DNA of 64,000 bases, from the NCBI RefSeq assembly GCF_014696105.1, contig NZ_JACJPO010000018.1, forward strand, positions 62,001-126,000, given 5' to 3'. Below the pieces are notes generated by a model, which was not told the DNA's origin, did no database searches, and saw only the letters and a program-made list of their open reading frames with translations. Each line of letters opens with the position of its first letter. The first letter of the stretch is position 1. The translations under genes and the position numbers were made by a program. This document shows positions 48,335-56,002 of this stretch, piece after piece. The stretch is from Microcoleus sp. FACHB-1515 (lineage in GTDB: Bacteria; Cyanobacteriota; Cyanobacteriia; Elainellales; Elainellaceae).

Positions 48335-48484
48335 ATGGCAAGCAACGACAGCCGCAAACAGCGCATCATGGAACATCTCGCCCGCAGTTCTGGAGATTAC
48401 GTCACCAAGGCTGCCGCAAATCCGACGATCTCATCCGATCGCCGCCAGCAAATCATGGAACATATTCGACTAAGCAAAGGTTGA
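48335..48484 (+). CDS. Tiny protein with two IMEH repeats
   Basis: A 49-codon ORF beginning MASNDSRKQRIMEHLARSSG and ending RRQQIMEHIRLSKG. The two ends are imperfect copies of QxIMEHxxxSxG, separated by about 17 residues. It is below the length usually called, has its ATG after a weak GAG, and its repeats make it look genuinely coding. No family recognised. It is followed by a hairpin at 48492-48517. Confidence 0.55.
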   Translation: MASNDSRKQRIMEHLARSSGDYVTKAAANPTISSDRRQQIMEHIRLSKG

Positions 48485-48491
48485 ATTTTTT

Positions 48492-48517
48492 TAAGGGCAT
48501 GGCACGCCGTGCCCTTA
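48492..48517. repeat. Hairpin TAAGGGCA/TGCCCTTA between convergent genes
   Basis: Arms 48492-48499 and 48510-48517 pair perfectly, with an inner GGC/GCC pair. It is between the tiny ORF stop (48484) and the ABC ATPase stop (48515) and resembles the hairpin at 36941-36970. Terminator role possible. Confidence 0.55.
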
Positions 48518-49405
48518 CGATTGCGTTACCTCGACGTAGATATGTTCGAGGCGAACAGGTTGACGAGCGATCGAGTCCAGCTTCACGCCGTCAAACCGCT
48601 CCAAAATTTCTTTTAGCTCCAGCGATTCCGGTAGCCAAAAGGCCAGATCGCTGCCGTAGTAGCGATGCTGCCAGTGGAACGATTGAGCACGGGCGATCGC
48701 ATTCTCCGGCTCAGGCGTTTGGACAACAACAATTTCTTGTGCGGCAATGCGCTGACGAAGCTGATCGATCGATCCTTCCGCAACAATTTGCCCACTTTTT
48801 AAAATGCCAATTCGATTAGATAGCCGTTCCGCTTCATCTAGCAGGTGAGTCGTCAGCAAAACAGTAATTCCCTGCTTTTGAAGCTGACGAATCAGATCCC
48901 AAACTTCATACCGCGCTTCGATGTCGAGTCCGGTTGTCGGTTCATCGAGAATGACCAGTTTTGGCTGATGAACGAGCGCAACCGCAATATTGAGCCGCCG
49001 CTGCATTCCGCCGCTGAGCGTTTCAACCGGACTGGAAGCGCGATCGAGCAGATGCACTGCTTCCAAACAGCGCTGCACCTGTTGCTGGAGACGATCGCCC
49101 CGCAAGCCGTAAATTCTGCCAAAAAACTGCAAATTTTCGCGACAGCTTAGCGTTTTGTAGAGCAAATTTTCTTGCGGAGCAATACCAATTAGCGGTTTGG
49201 TTTGTTCAGAAACAAGCTGATTGTTGATAGCGATCGAGCCGCGATCGGCTTTGAGTAAATTGCAAATAATGTTGATCGTTGTGGTTTTTCCGGCTCCATT
49301 GGCACCTAGCAAACCATAAATTTCTCCCGGAGCAATGTGCAGCGATAAATTCCGCAGAACCAATCGATCGCCAAACCGCTTATGTAACCCTTCAATTCTT
49401 AACAT
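48515..49405 (-). CDS. ABC transporter ATP-binding protein (orphan)
   Basis: A 296-residue ATPase: Walker A GLLGANGAGKTTT, Q-loop APQENLLY, signature LSGGMQRRL, Walker B LVILDEPTTGLD, H-loop LTTHLLDEAE, then a C-terminal domain of about 90 residues (EIVVVQTPEPENAI) typical of the CcmA/NatA/DrrA subfamily. No permease gene is next to it, so its partner must lie elsewhere. The ATG at 49405 begins MLRIEGLHKRFG; an upstream in-frame ATG at 49528 would add 41 unrelated residues. Its stop is close to the tiny ORF hairpin. Confidence 0.9.
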   Translation of the reverse strand: MLRIEGLHKRFGDRLVLRNLSLHIAPGEIYGLLGANGAGKTTTINIICNLLKADRGSIAINNQLVSEQTKPLIGIAPQENLLYKTLSCRENLQFFGRIYGLRGDRLQQQVQRCLEAVHLLDRASSPVETLSGGMQRRLNIAVALVHQPKLVILDEPTTGLDIEARYEVWDLIRQLQKQGITVLLTTHLLDEAERLSNRIGILKSGQIVAEGSIDQLRQRIAAQEIVVVQTPEPENAIARAQSFHWQHRYYGSDLAFWLPESLELKEILERFDGVKLDSIARQPVRLEHIYVEVTQS

Positions 49406-49552
49406 CGTATTTCGTCTTTGTCGTGGACAGGTCGCCTGTTTCCAGCAGCATAAACTCATCTTCAGTAGCATACAATCTAAGCCAAAATCTGCTGAATCGA
49501 TCGGGAGCGATCGCAGGACAGCATTCAATCTTTCCGGCTAGAAAATAATGAA

Positions 49553-49583
49553 ACCTAGCGCTGTCCATGTAGCAGCGCTAGGT
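49553..49583. terminator. Hairpin between the DUF4347 mosaic gene and the ABC ATPase
   Basis: Perfect 11-base arms ACCTAGCGCTG (49553-49563) and complement (49573-49583), loop of 9 bases. On the minus strand it is followed by TTCATTATTTTC, which is T-rich. It could end the mosaic gene transcript about 240 bases after its stop. Confidence 0.45.
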
Positions 49584-49627
49584 CTTGAAGTTAGGACATG
49601 CTTTAACAGCTCTAGCAGGAGCGGTTT

Positions 49628-49663
49628 GGCTCCCTCCTTATTAAGGAGGGCGGGAGAGGATCA
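49628..49663. repeat. Dispersed intergenic hairpin repeat, copy 2
   Basis: GGCTCCCTCCTTATTAAGGAGGG then CGGGAGAGGATCA, nearly identical to 47164-47200. The gene-free stretch 49406-49821 also contains the hairpin at 49553-49583 and nothing else I can name. Confidence 0.7.
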
Positions 49664-49821
49664 TGCGGTCGGAACAACGCCCTAACTTTGGATTCCGATT
49701 AGCAGCTTAACTGCATTGAAGTGTTGGTGAGCAGAATGACTAGAAGTGAATCAAACACTTGAGTCAGTGATGAGTTTTCGCCCTCGCTAGATCTTCTGCC
49801 CATTCACACTTCAAGAATCAA

Positions 49822-52800
49822 TTAAGCAGGTTCCCACCGTCCAACTTCACCACCATAAAGGCTGGCGTAGTATAGGTAGCCATCGGGTCCGGTTTCCATG
49901 TCAACGATGTATTGCAAGCTATCAACAACCTGAGTCGATCGAACGGTTCCATCCGCATTCAAGAACGTTGTATAGACCGTTCCTTGACCCACATCGTTGT
50001 AGAACAATGCACCGTTATACGCGGCAGGCAGCGTATTTCCGGTGTAGAAATCACCCATGATCCAAGCAGTCGCGCCAATTCCATCTGGGTTTTGAGCCGC
50101 ATCATGGTTGCGAACCAGGAGCGGGGTGGTCGCTTGTCCATTGCGGTAGAAGTCTTCAGCTTGTGGCAAAGCTCTGTACCTGCTGTTTTGGAAAGCTCCT
50201 TCAAAGTACGGCCATCCGAAGTTTGCACCCCTTGTACCGACGTTGATTTCCTCCCATGTTGTCCAGCCCACGTCCGCGATATACGGAGTGCCTGTGCCCG
50301 GTTGGATGGTGAACCGGAAGGGATTACGCAATCCTGAATTCCAGACTTTCGAGCGGTTGCTGTCTGGATTGCCGTTAAAGAACGGATTATCTGACAAGCC
50401 GCGCCCCGTGAGCGGATCGATTCGCAGCAGCTTACCCGATAGGTTATCGACATCATGTACCCGAATGGTGCGCGCATCAACGCCGTTGTACGAAGTTCCA
50501 TCACCAATTGAGACAAACAAAGAGCCATCGAGTCCAAATTTGATTTGTCCGATGCTGTGGCTGGTGCTGTCGCCTGAGATGTAGTCTCGAATGTTGTTGT
50601 TTCGATCGAAGTCACTGTCAGTGGACTGATAGTCTCGACCAATGTTGGCGCTGTCTGGATCTTCAATCAAAGATGCGGGTGCTGTGATGCTTGAGCCATT
50701 CACGATGCCCGACGGGAGAGTCGTGAAATTGGCCGTGCTGTCAACATCAGGACGGCTCGTGTACTGCCAAAGGCTGTTTCGACCCAGCAGGATGACTTCG
50801 CTGTTGGGCAGCGCTGTCGTGTAGTTCGTAGCTGGATTGGCCGTAACTCGAATCAGGCGACCCGGACGATTGCCGGATTCATCTGGAGCGGCCAGCCCGC
50901 TGCTGTTCTGCGTTTCGGGCGGATCGTAGGTGAACAGCAGGTAAACAAAATCTCGACCTCGGCCTTGTCCGAAGAAGGGATCGACTGCTAGCCCCAGCAA
51001 ACCGCGATCGGCAACGTCATTCACTTGATACGAGATGTCAATGAAAGGAGTCGCCTGAAGCCCACCAGGTCCAGCCACCCTGACGACGCCTCCCTTCTGT
51101 GCAATAAACATCAGTTGACCGTTGGGCGACCAGTCAAACGTGGTGGGCTGATTAAGCCCGGTGAAGACTGATTCTCGACGGATGGTGTCGCCTGTTGGCG
51201 GTGGGGGCGGGGGTGGGGGGGGCGGCGCATCTCCAACGATCAGTTGTGCGTCTGCCCAGTTTGCGTGGTCAAAACTCAGACCGTCGCCCGCGTCGTTGAC
51301 GATCAGCGTCAGGGATTGTCTACCGGAAACATCCACATTGACCAATCGGGTGGCACTGCTGCCAGTCATCACGCCGCTATCAAACAGCACTTCGCCATCC
51401 GCCACGACCTGAAAGACAACTGAGCCGTTCGGACCCACTCTATCATCCACGCCAACAGCGGCAGTAAATCGGTTATAGCCTCCTCCCAAGCTGTAGCTGA
51501 TTCGTGAGTTGGAGTGAGCGCCCAAGCCTTTGCTGTAGACCGTGCCGTTGAGCGTCAGCGGACTGCCATCTCCAGGTGCGGCTTCCCCATTGCTTTCATC
51601 TCTTTCGACAGGTCCCCAACCGTTCGTTGCGGTTGTCCAAGGCAAATCGCTCAGATAGGTCGACGTTGCGGCAACTCGATCGCGAATGGCGATCGCCGAA
51701 GTTCGCGATGGGCCAAGGTCGGCTCCGCTCGGATTTTCAATCAGCAAACTGACACTGACATTGGTGCCTGCCACGCCATCATCTAGCGTTTGCACGGTGA
51801 TGTTCTTCAGCGATTCTCCTGGCTCAAAGGTCAGGGTAGACGAAGGAATGGCAACGTAGTTGACGCCCGCGACGCCTGTTGTGTTGCCGCCCGCGTAGTA
51901 ACTGATCGTTGCAGTGCCCGTCGTATCTCCTGTTCGCTGAATGGGAACGAGGACAGCACCGCCTTCTGTGACTTGGAAACTGTTGGTTCCCACCACGATC
52001 GTGGAGGCAACGTTGACCTGGAACGTTCCGAGTGAGAGATCGGCAGTGGTTCGGTTGCCCAGCGTATCGCGAACCGCTCCGGACAATAAGGTTGCCGTGT
52101 AGGTTCCCCGGTCATTCCAGTTCCAGATGCCATCCGCTGCGGTGAGCCGATAAGTCGCCGTGACGGAGTTGCTGTTTGTGGTGGGCGTGACGCTGACAAA
52201 CTGGGCAAGCTGCGAGAAGCTGTCCGGACCAGTGACGCGAATATCCGCGCTATCGATCGTGGCGACGTTCACCGCCGAAGCATCCGCATAGGTCACGGTA
52301 AACGTGTAGGGAGCAGCAAGGCTCGCATTCAACGCGGAAGCCGCAAGCGTCGCGGTGGGCGCGATCGTTTCGGATGGTGTGGGTGTGGGCGTGGGTGTGG
52401 GTGTGGGCGTGGGTGTGGGTGTGGGCGTGGGCGTGCCGGAAGCAGGAATTAGCCGCGCTCCTGCCCAGTTGCCATGATCAAAACCAATACCGTTGCCGCC
52501 GTCGGTCACCACCAAGCGCAACGACTGTCGTCCCGTCAGGTCAAGATCGACTGTGCGAGTTGCTGTCGAACCGCGCATGAGGCCGCTGTCAAACAGCCGT
52601 GTGCCATCTGCCCACACTTGGAAGGCTATGCTGCCGTTGTCACCCATCGCATCGTCCACACCGATGTCAGAGATGAAGCGAGTGTAGTTGCCGCCGAGGG
52701 CGTAGGTGATGTCGGAATTGGCATGAACACCCAGACCGCTAGCATAGGTGACGCCATTGAGCGTGAGGACGCCGCCATCACCTGCGGCTTGTTCGCCATT

Positions 52801-53886
52801 GGCTCGATTGCGCTCCACAGGTCCCCAGCCGTTCGTCGCCGATGTCCAGTTGAGGCTGCTCAAAGCCACAGACGCTGATGGTGTGGGCGTGGGCGTGGGT
52901 GTGGGTGTGGGCGTGGGTGTGGGCGTGGGTGTGGGCGTGGGCGTGCCGGAAGCAGGAATTAGCCGCGCTCCTGCCCAGTTGCCATGATCAAAACCAATAC
53001 CGTTGCCGCCGTCGGTCACCACCAAGCGCAACGACTGTCGTCCCGTCAGGTCAAGATCGACTGTGCGAGTTGCTGTCGAACCGCGCATGAGGCCGCTGTC
53101 AAACAGCCGTGTGCCATCTGCCCACACTTGGAAGACGACTCTGCCGTTGTCACCCACCGCATCGTCTACACCGATGTCAGAGATGAAGCGAGTGTAGTTG
53201 CCGCCGAGGGCGTAAGTGATGTCGGAATTGGCATGAACACCCAGACCGCTAGCATAGGTGACGCCATTGAGCGTGAGGACGCCGCCATCACCTGCGGCTT
53301 GTTCACCATTGGCTCGATTGCGCTCCACAGGTCCCCAGCCGTTCGTCGCCGATGTCCAGTTCAAAGTGCTCAGGTCAGGCAGTACTGCCTTGAATGCTTC
53401 GACTGCTGCAAGATCGATCGCCAGGCTAGATTCAATTTCACCCGTTTTGACTTCTAGATCCCAATCTCCCCCCAGTGAAGAATGGCCTGTGAAGTCATCA
53501 GAAGCAGCAACGTCGGCTCCAGTTAAATGACTGAAGTAGTTGACGAAATCAATTCCAGATTCACCAGCGGCAACATTGCATCCGTAGAAGAGCAAATCAG
53601 CATCTTCTGCTAGCGCCTTCGACCAGCTTGCTATCTCTTCAGTTCTGCCAGCGATCGCCTCTGCATCGTAACGAGTTTGCCCCAGCGTGAAACCACCTTC
53701 ACGACCATGAGAAACAATGTGAAGACTGCTGATATTGGCTTTTTGAGCCAGTGTATCCGTGATTTGAGTAATCGCGTCTCGACGGGGATCAAGAAGAACG
53801 ATATCTGAACGAGGATTGATCGCAGCTATCAAGCTTTGCTCGTCTGCGATTCCAGAATCAATAAATACAATTGAAGATGAACTCAT
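49822..53886 (-). CDS. Large mosaic protein: DUF4347, NPCBM-like repeats, Calx-beta, glucose/sorbosone dehydrogenase
   Basis: A 1354-residue protein. In order (nucleotide positions): DUF4347 at about 53880-53400 (SIVFIDSGIADEQSLIAAI, SLHIVSHGREGG, FYGCNVAAGESG); NPCBM-like domain 1 at about 53380-52950; Pro-Thr repeat linker 52945-52884; NPCBM-like domain 2 at about 52870-52440; second Pro-Thr linker 52437-52376; an Ig-like domain at about 52370-52010; a Calx-beta domain at about 52000-51680 (QVTEGGAVLVPIQRTG); NPCBM-like domain 3 at about 51665-51240; a proline run at about 51228-51197; and a PQQ-type glucose/sorbosone dehydrogenase propeller at 51180-49825 (GLNQPTTFDWSPNGQLMF, DRGLLGLAVDPFF). 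DUF4347 heads many cyanobacterial surface proteins. The ATG at 53886 is used; upstream codons are unlike the family. No signal peptide is seen. Confidence 0.9.
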   Translation of the reverse strand: MSSSSIVFIDSGIADEQSLIAAINPRSDIVLLDPRRDAITQITDTLAQKANISSLHIVSHGREGGFTLGQTRYDAEAIAGRTEEIASWSKALAEDADLLFYGCNVAAGESGIDFVNYFSHLTGADVAASDDFTGHSSLGGDWDLEVKTGEIESSLAIDLAAVEAFKAVLPDLSTLNWTSATNGWGPVERNRANGEQAAGDGGVLTLNGVTYASGLGVHANSDITYALGGNYTRFISDIGVDDAVGDNGRVVFQVWADGTRLFDSGLMRGSTATRTVDLDLTGRQSLRLVVTDGGNGIGFDHGNWAGARLIPASGTPTPTPTPTPTPTPTPTPTPTPSASVALSSLNWTSATNGWGPVERNRANGEQAAGDGGVLTLNGVTYASGLGVHANSDITYALGGNYTRFISDIGVDDAMGDNGSIAFQVWADGTRLFDSGLMRGSTATRTVDLDLTGRQSLRLVVTDGGNGIGFDHGNWAGARLIPASGTPTPTPTPTPTPTPTPTPTPSETIAPTATLAASALNASLAAPYTFTVTYADASAVNVATIDSADIRVTGPDSFSQLAQFVSVTPTTNSNSVTATYRLTAADGIWNWNDRGTYTATLLSGAVRDTLGNRTTADLSLGTFQVNVASTIVVGTNSFQVTEGGAVLVPIQRTGDTTGTATISYYAGGNTTGVAGVNYVAIPSSTLTFEPGESLKNITVQTLDDGVAGTNVSVSLLIENPSGADLGPSRTSAIAIRDRVAATSTYLSDLPWTTATNGWGPVERDESNGEAAPGDGSPLTLNGTVYSKGLGAHSNSRISYSLGGGYNRFTAAVGVDDRVGPNGSVVFQVVADGEVLFDSGVMTGSSATRLVNVDVSGRQSLTLIVNDAGDGLSFDHANWADAQLIVGDAPPPPPPPPPPTGDTIRRESVFTGLNQPTTFDWSPNGQLMFIAQKGGVVRVAGPGGLQATPFIDISYQVNDVADRGLLGLAVDPFFGQGRGRDFVYLLFTYDPPETQNSSGLAAPDESGNRPGRLIRVTANPATNYTTALPNSEVILLGRNSLWQYTSRPDVDSTANFTTLPSGIVNGSSITAPASLIEDPDSANIGRDYQSTDSDFDRNNNIRDYISGDSTSHSIGQIKFGLDGSLFVSIGDGTSYNGVDARTIRVHDVDNLSGKLLRIDPLTGRGLSDNPFFNGNPDSNRSKVWNSGLRNPFRFTIQPGTGTPYIADVGWTTWEEINVGTRGANFGWPYFEGAFQNSRYRALPQAEDFYRNGQATTPLLVRNHDAAQNPDGIGATAWIMGDFYTGNTLPAAYNGALFYNDVGQGTVYTTFLNADGTVRSTQVVDSLQYIVDMETGPDGYLYYASLYGGEVGRWEPA
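52376..52433 (+). repeat. GGGYGT microsatellite (Pro-Thr linker, copy 2)
   Basis: Nine GGG tracts spaced by TGT or CGT on the plus strand, encoding a (PT)n linker on the minus strand. The plus strand, the template here, matches the pattern for G-quadruplex formation. Confidence 0.85.
52440..53390 (-). repeat. Tandem 510-bp near-identical duplication
   Basis: Two copies of an NPCBM-like domain plus Pro-Thr linker lie exactly 510 bases apart (for example AGCAGGAATT at 52441 and at 52951). Only a handful of substitutions differ, such as those near 52621-52662 versus 53131-53172. This is a recent duplication or a gene-converted pair. Confidence 0.9.
52884..52943 (+). repeat. GGGYGT microsatellite (Pro-Thr linker, copy 1)
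   Basis: Ten GGG tracts spaced by TGT or CGT, same pattern as at 52376-52433. It encodes the linker between NPCBM-like domains 1 and 2 and is part of the duplicated unit. Confidence 0.85.
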
Positions 53887-54022
53887 TTCGATGGGTTTCC
53901 TGATACTAATACGTGAATTAGACAAACGAAAACCAGGCGATCGAAATCGATCGCGCACTAAAGCGAATTCTCAAGCTGACCTGTGCTCAGCTTGTTTGCA
54001 TCAGGTCTTTTTATATGCTCGT

Positions 54023-54028
54023 ATTATA
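54023..54028 (-). promoter_or_regulatory. Candidate -10 box of the mosaic gene
   Basis: TATAAT read on the minus strand, about 140 bases upstream of the ATG at 53886, in an AT-rich stretch. No good -35 hexamer is visible at 16-19 bases. Confidence 0.25.
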
Positions 54029-54165
54029 AAATTCGCTTTTACTTTTGCTGACTCTTGACTTGTTTTGTTACTTATTCTTTCGTTACTTATCCTGTTGATT
54101 TTTGATCCCTGTTGGTGCTAAGTAATTGTGAAAGAATAGAAACAATTTTGGGGCACAAATCTCCT

Positions 54166-54759
54166 TTAGAAGTCAGCCAGATTGCTGGCAAGCTTGGGCG
54201 AATGACGATGAGCCATGTGAGGCATCAGAAGCGTCGATATGCGCCGAATTTTTGGCAGGTAGCTCAATAAAGTCTCGACAGCAAGCGGATCGCAAGCAAA
54301 ATCGCTTTCGCGATTATTGGCACGATGACTCGCTCGATCGCTCACCAAAGCGCTAGCCAAAACTTGACGCTCATCCACCGCAGCGATCGCGGTAAGATTG
54401 AGAGCTTGACCTGAATGATGAAGCGCTTGGGACGTTTTTGCAGCAGCAGAAATACAACTGATTGTCTGGCTTGAGAAATCAAAAACAGAAAAGCTAAGCC
54501 AATCGGAAAGCGCGTTACCGCTGTTGGGCAAGCGAATGAAGCGAGGGTTCATGCTGTTTCGCGTAGAGTCGCTGCCAACTGCAATCAGATGGCGACACTT
54601 CAGCCAACCTACCTTCAGCAAAACTGAGATTTGATAAACAAGTTGTGCAAAAACGCTGCTATGGCTCACTGGCAATATTGCAGTAGCAACTTCCGCAGGT
54701 TTACGAATAGAAGCTATGGCGTTTGTAGCGCAACGGGGGCGATCGTTTAGGTTACTCAT
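54166..54759 (-). CDS. Hypothetical protein (197 residues)
   Basis: Begins MSNLNDRPRCATNAIAS at the ATG at 54759, which has AGG 7 bases upstream; an upstream ATG at 54783 is in frame but has no ribosome binding site. The protein is soluble, serine- and alanine-rich, with no signal peptide or clear membrane helix. It does not match a family I know, and its base composition is like its neighbours. It may be a lineage-specific gene. The AT-rich 54760-55057 stretch upstream of it has no other gene. Confidence 0.5.
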   Translation of the reverse strand: MSNLNDRPRCATNAIASIRKPAEVATAILPVSHSSVFAQLVYQISVLLKVGWLKCRHLIAVGSDSTRNSMNPRFIRLPNSGNALSDWLSFSVFDFSSQTISCISAAAKTSQALHHSGQALNLTAIAAVDERQVLASALVSDRASHRANNRESDFACDPLAVETLLSYLPKIRRISTLLMPHMAHRHSPKLASNLADF

Positions 54760-55057
54760 CAAGACACCTGGCAGTGCACACAATCGGACTTGATTTATCT
54801 CTAATACAGAGACAATTTATTATAGTGGGAGAATTTACGGAGATTCTATGAGGTTTTTACCCTTAAGACACGCTGTTTTAAAAAGATTTCGTGAACTAAC
54901 CGCTTACTTTTCAGAAACTTGGTAAAGCTGCAACGATCGATCGCTTGAACTGTGCGCGAACCTGTCGATAGAATTAATAAAAACTTAATAAATTCTCCGC
55001 TTCTTTTGCGCTAATAGAGATTTCAAAACAAAGATTGATTCAGTGAAATCGATCGCT

Positions 55058-56002
55058 TTAACTGCGCTTCACAATCATTCGCGTCCGCAGCTCATAGCCG
55101 CCAAGCAGCAGCGTCGCGATCGCCAGCGGCAGCAAATAATAAATGCCTCGGTAGGCAATCAGCGAGCCGAACAGCGCAGGCGTGGAAATCGAGTGCGACA
55201 GCATCAAAATCACGACCGTTTCAAACACACCCAGCCCGCCGGGAACATTGCTGATCACGCCAGCAATTTGCGCTAGCAGGAAAATTCCCAAGTAGCTGCT
55301 GTAGGTAGGCGAGACGGGCAACAGCACATAGAGAACCGAGGCGGCCAGCGACCAGTCCACAGCAGCAACAGCAATTTGGGCGATCGCTAGCTGGATGGGG
55401 ACATGCGGCAAAGTGAAGCGACCGAGCCGAATCGGTCTACGGCTGACCAGATTCCACAACAGATAGACCGCAATGATCGCGACAAATAAAACGCCGATCG
55501 ATCGTGCCGATCGCAGCGGCAAATTTAGCGTGGCAGGAATCGGTGGCGGCAAAATTGTGAAAACGCCGCCCGCAACAGCAAACAGTCCCAGCCAAAAACT
55601 GAGCGAACTAAACGCGATGATTCGGGCAATCTGCATGGCAGACAGTCCCCAAGCGCTGTAGAGCCGATAGCGAATGGCACTGCCGCTGAGCAGCGCAAAG
55701 CCAACGCTGTTGCCCACAGCCGTACTGATTCCCGACACCAGTGCGGTTTGTCGATAAGGCAGTGGATGGCGAACGTAGCGCACGGCGATCGAATCATAAG
55801 TGGCAATTGCAACATAGTTCAGCTTGGTCAGCGTCAGGGCGAGCAGCAGTTTGGCAGCGGGGAGCGATCGCAAGCTTTGCAGCAGGTCGAATCGTTGATA
55901 GTGCTGTAGCTCCTGGTGCAGTGCCCAAATCGACAAAGCAAACAAGCCGATTCCCAGCAGGGCAGGCAGGACAGCAGCAAGACGACTGGCGGATTTGTTC
56001 AT
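55058..56002 (-). CDS. Lysylphosphatidylglycerol flippase-type membrane protein (UPF0104/MprF N-domain family)
   Basis: A 314-residue membrane protein with about eight helices. It belongs to the family of the N-terminal flippase half of MprF (YbhN/UPF0104), with SGISTAVGNSVGFALLSGSAIRYRLY and the C-terminal ISNVPGGLGVFETVVILML. It would move an amino-acylated lipid to the outer leaflet. Its ATG overlaps the stop of the transferase gene (ATGA, 55999-56002), so the two halves of MprF are on separate but coupled genes. The start ATG is the family-normal place. Confidence 0.88.
   Translation of the reverse strand: MNKSASRLAAVLPALLGIGLFALSIWALHQELQHYQRFDLLQSLRSLPAAKLLLALTLTKLNYVAIATYDSIAVRYVRHPLPYRQTALVSGISTAVGNSVGFALLSGSAIRYRLYSAWGLSAMQIARIIAFSSLSFWLGLFAVAGGVFTILPPPIPATLNLPLRSARSIGVLFVAIIAVYLLWNLVSRRPIRLGRFTLPHVPIQLAIAQIAVAAVDWSLAASVLYVLLPVSPTYSSYLGIFLLAQIAGVISNVPGGLGVFETVVILMLSHSISTPALFGSLIAYRGIYYLLPLAIATLLLGGYELRTRMIVKRS

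Noticed and set aside
52376-52943. CRISPR array, because of evenly repeated GGGTGT units
   Set aside because: The units are 6 bases long with no spacers and encode a Pro-Thr linker; no cas gene is present.
52374-53457. Repeated plus-strand frames of Val, Trp, Gly (VWVWAWVW)
   Set aside because: Antisense of the (PT)n linker and NPCBM repeats; low-complexity shadow.
54784-55057. AT-rich spacer as a possible tRNA or ncRNA locus
   Set aside because: No tRNA arm motifs, no terminator and no promoter pair; it only separates the 197-residue hypothetical gene and the flippase gene.
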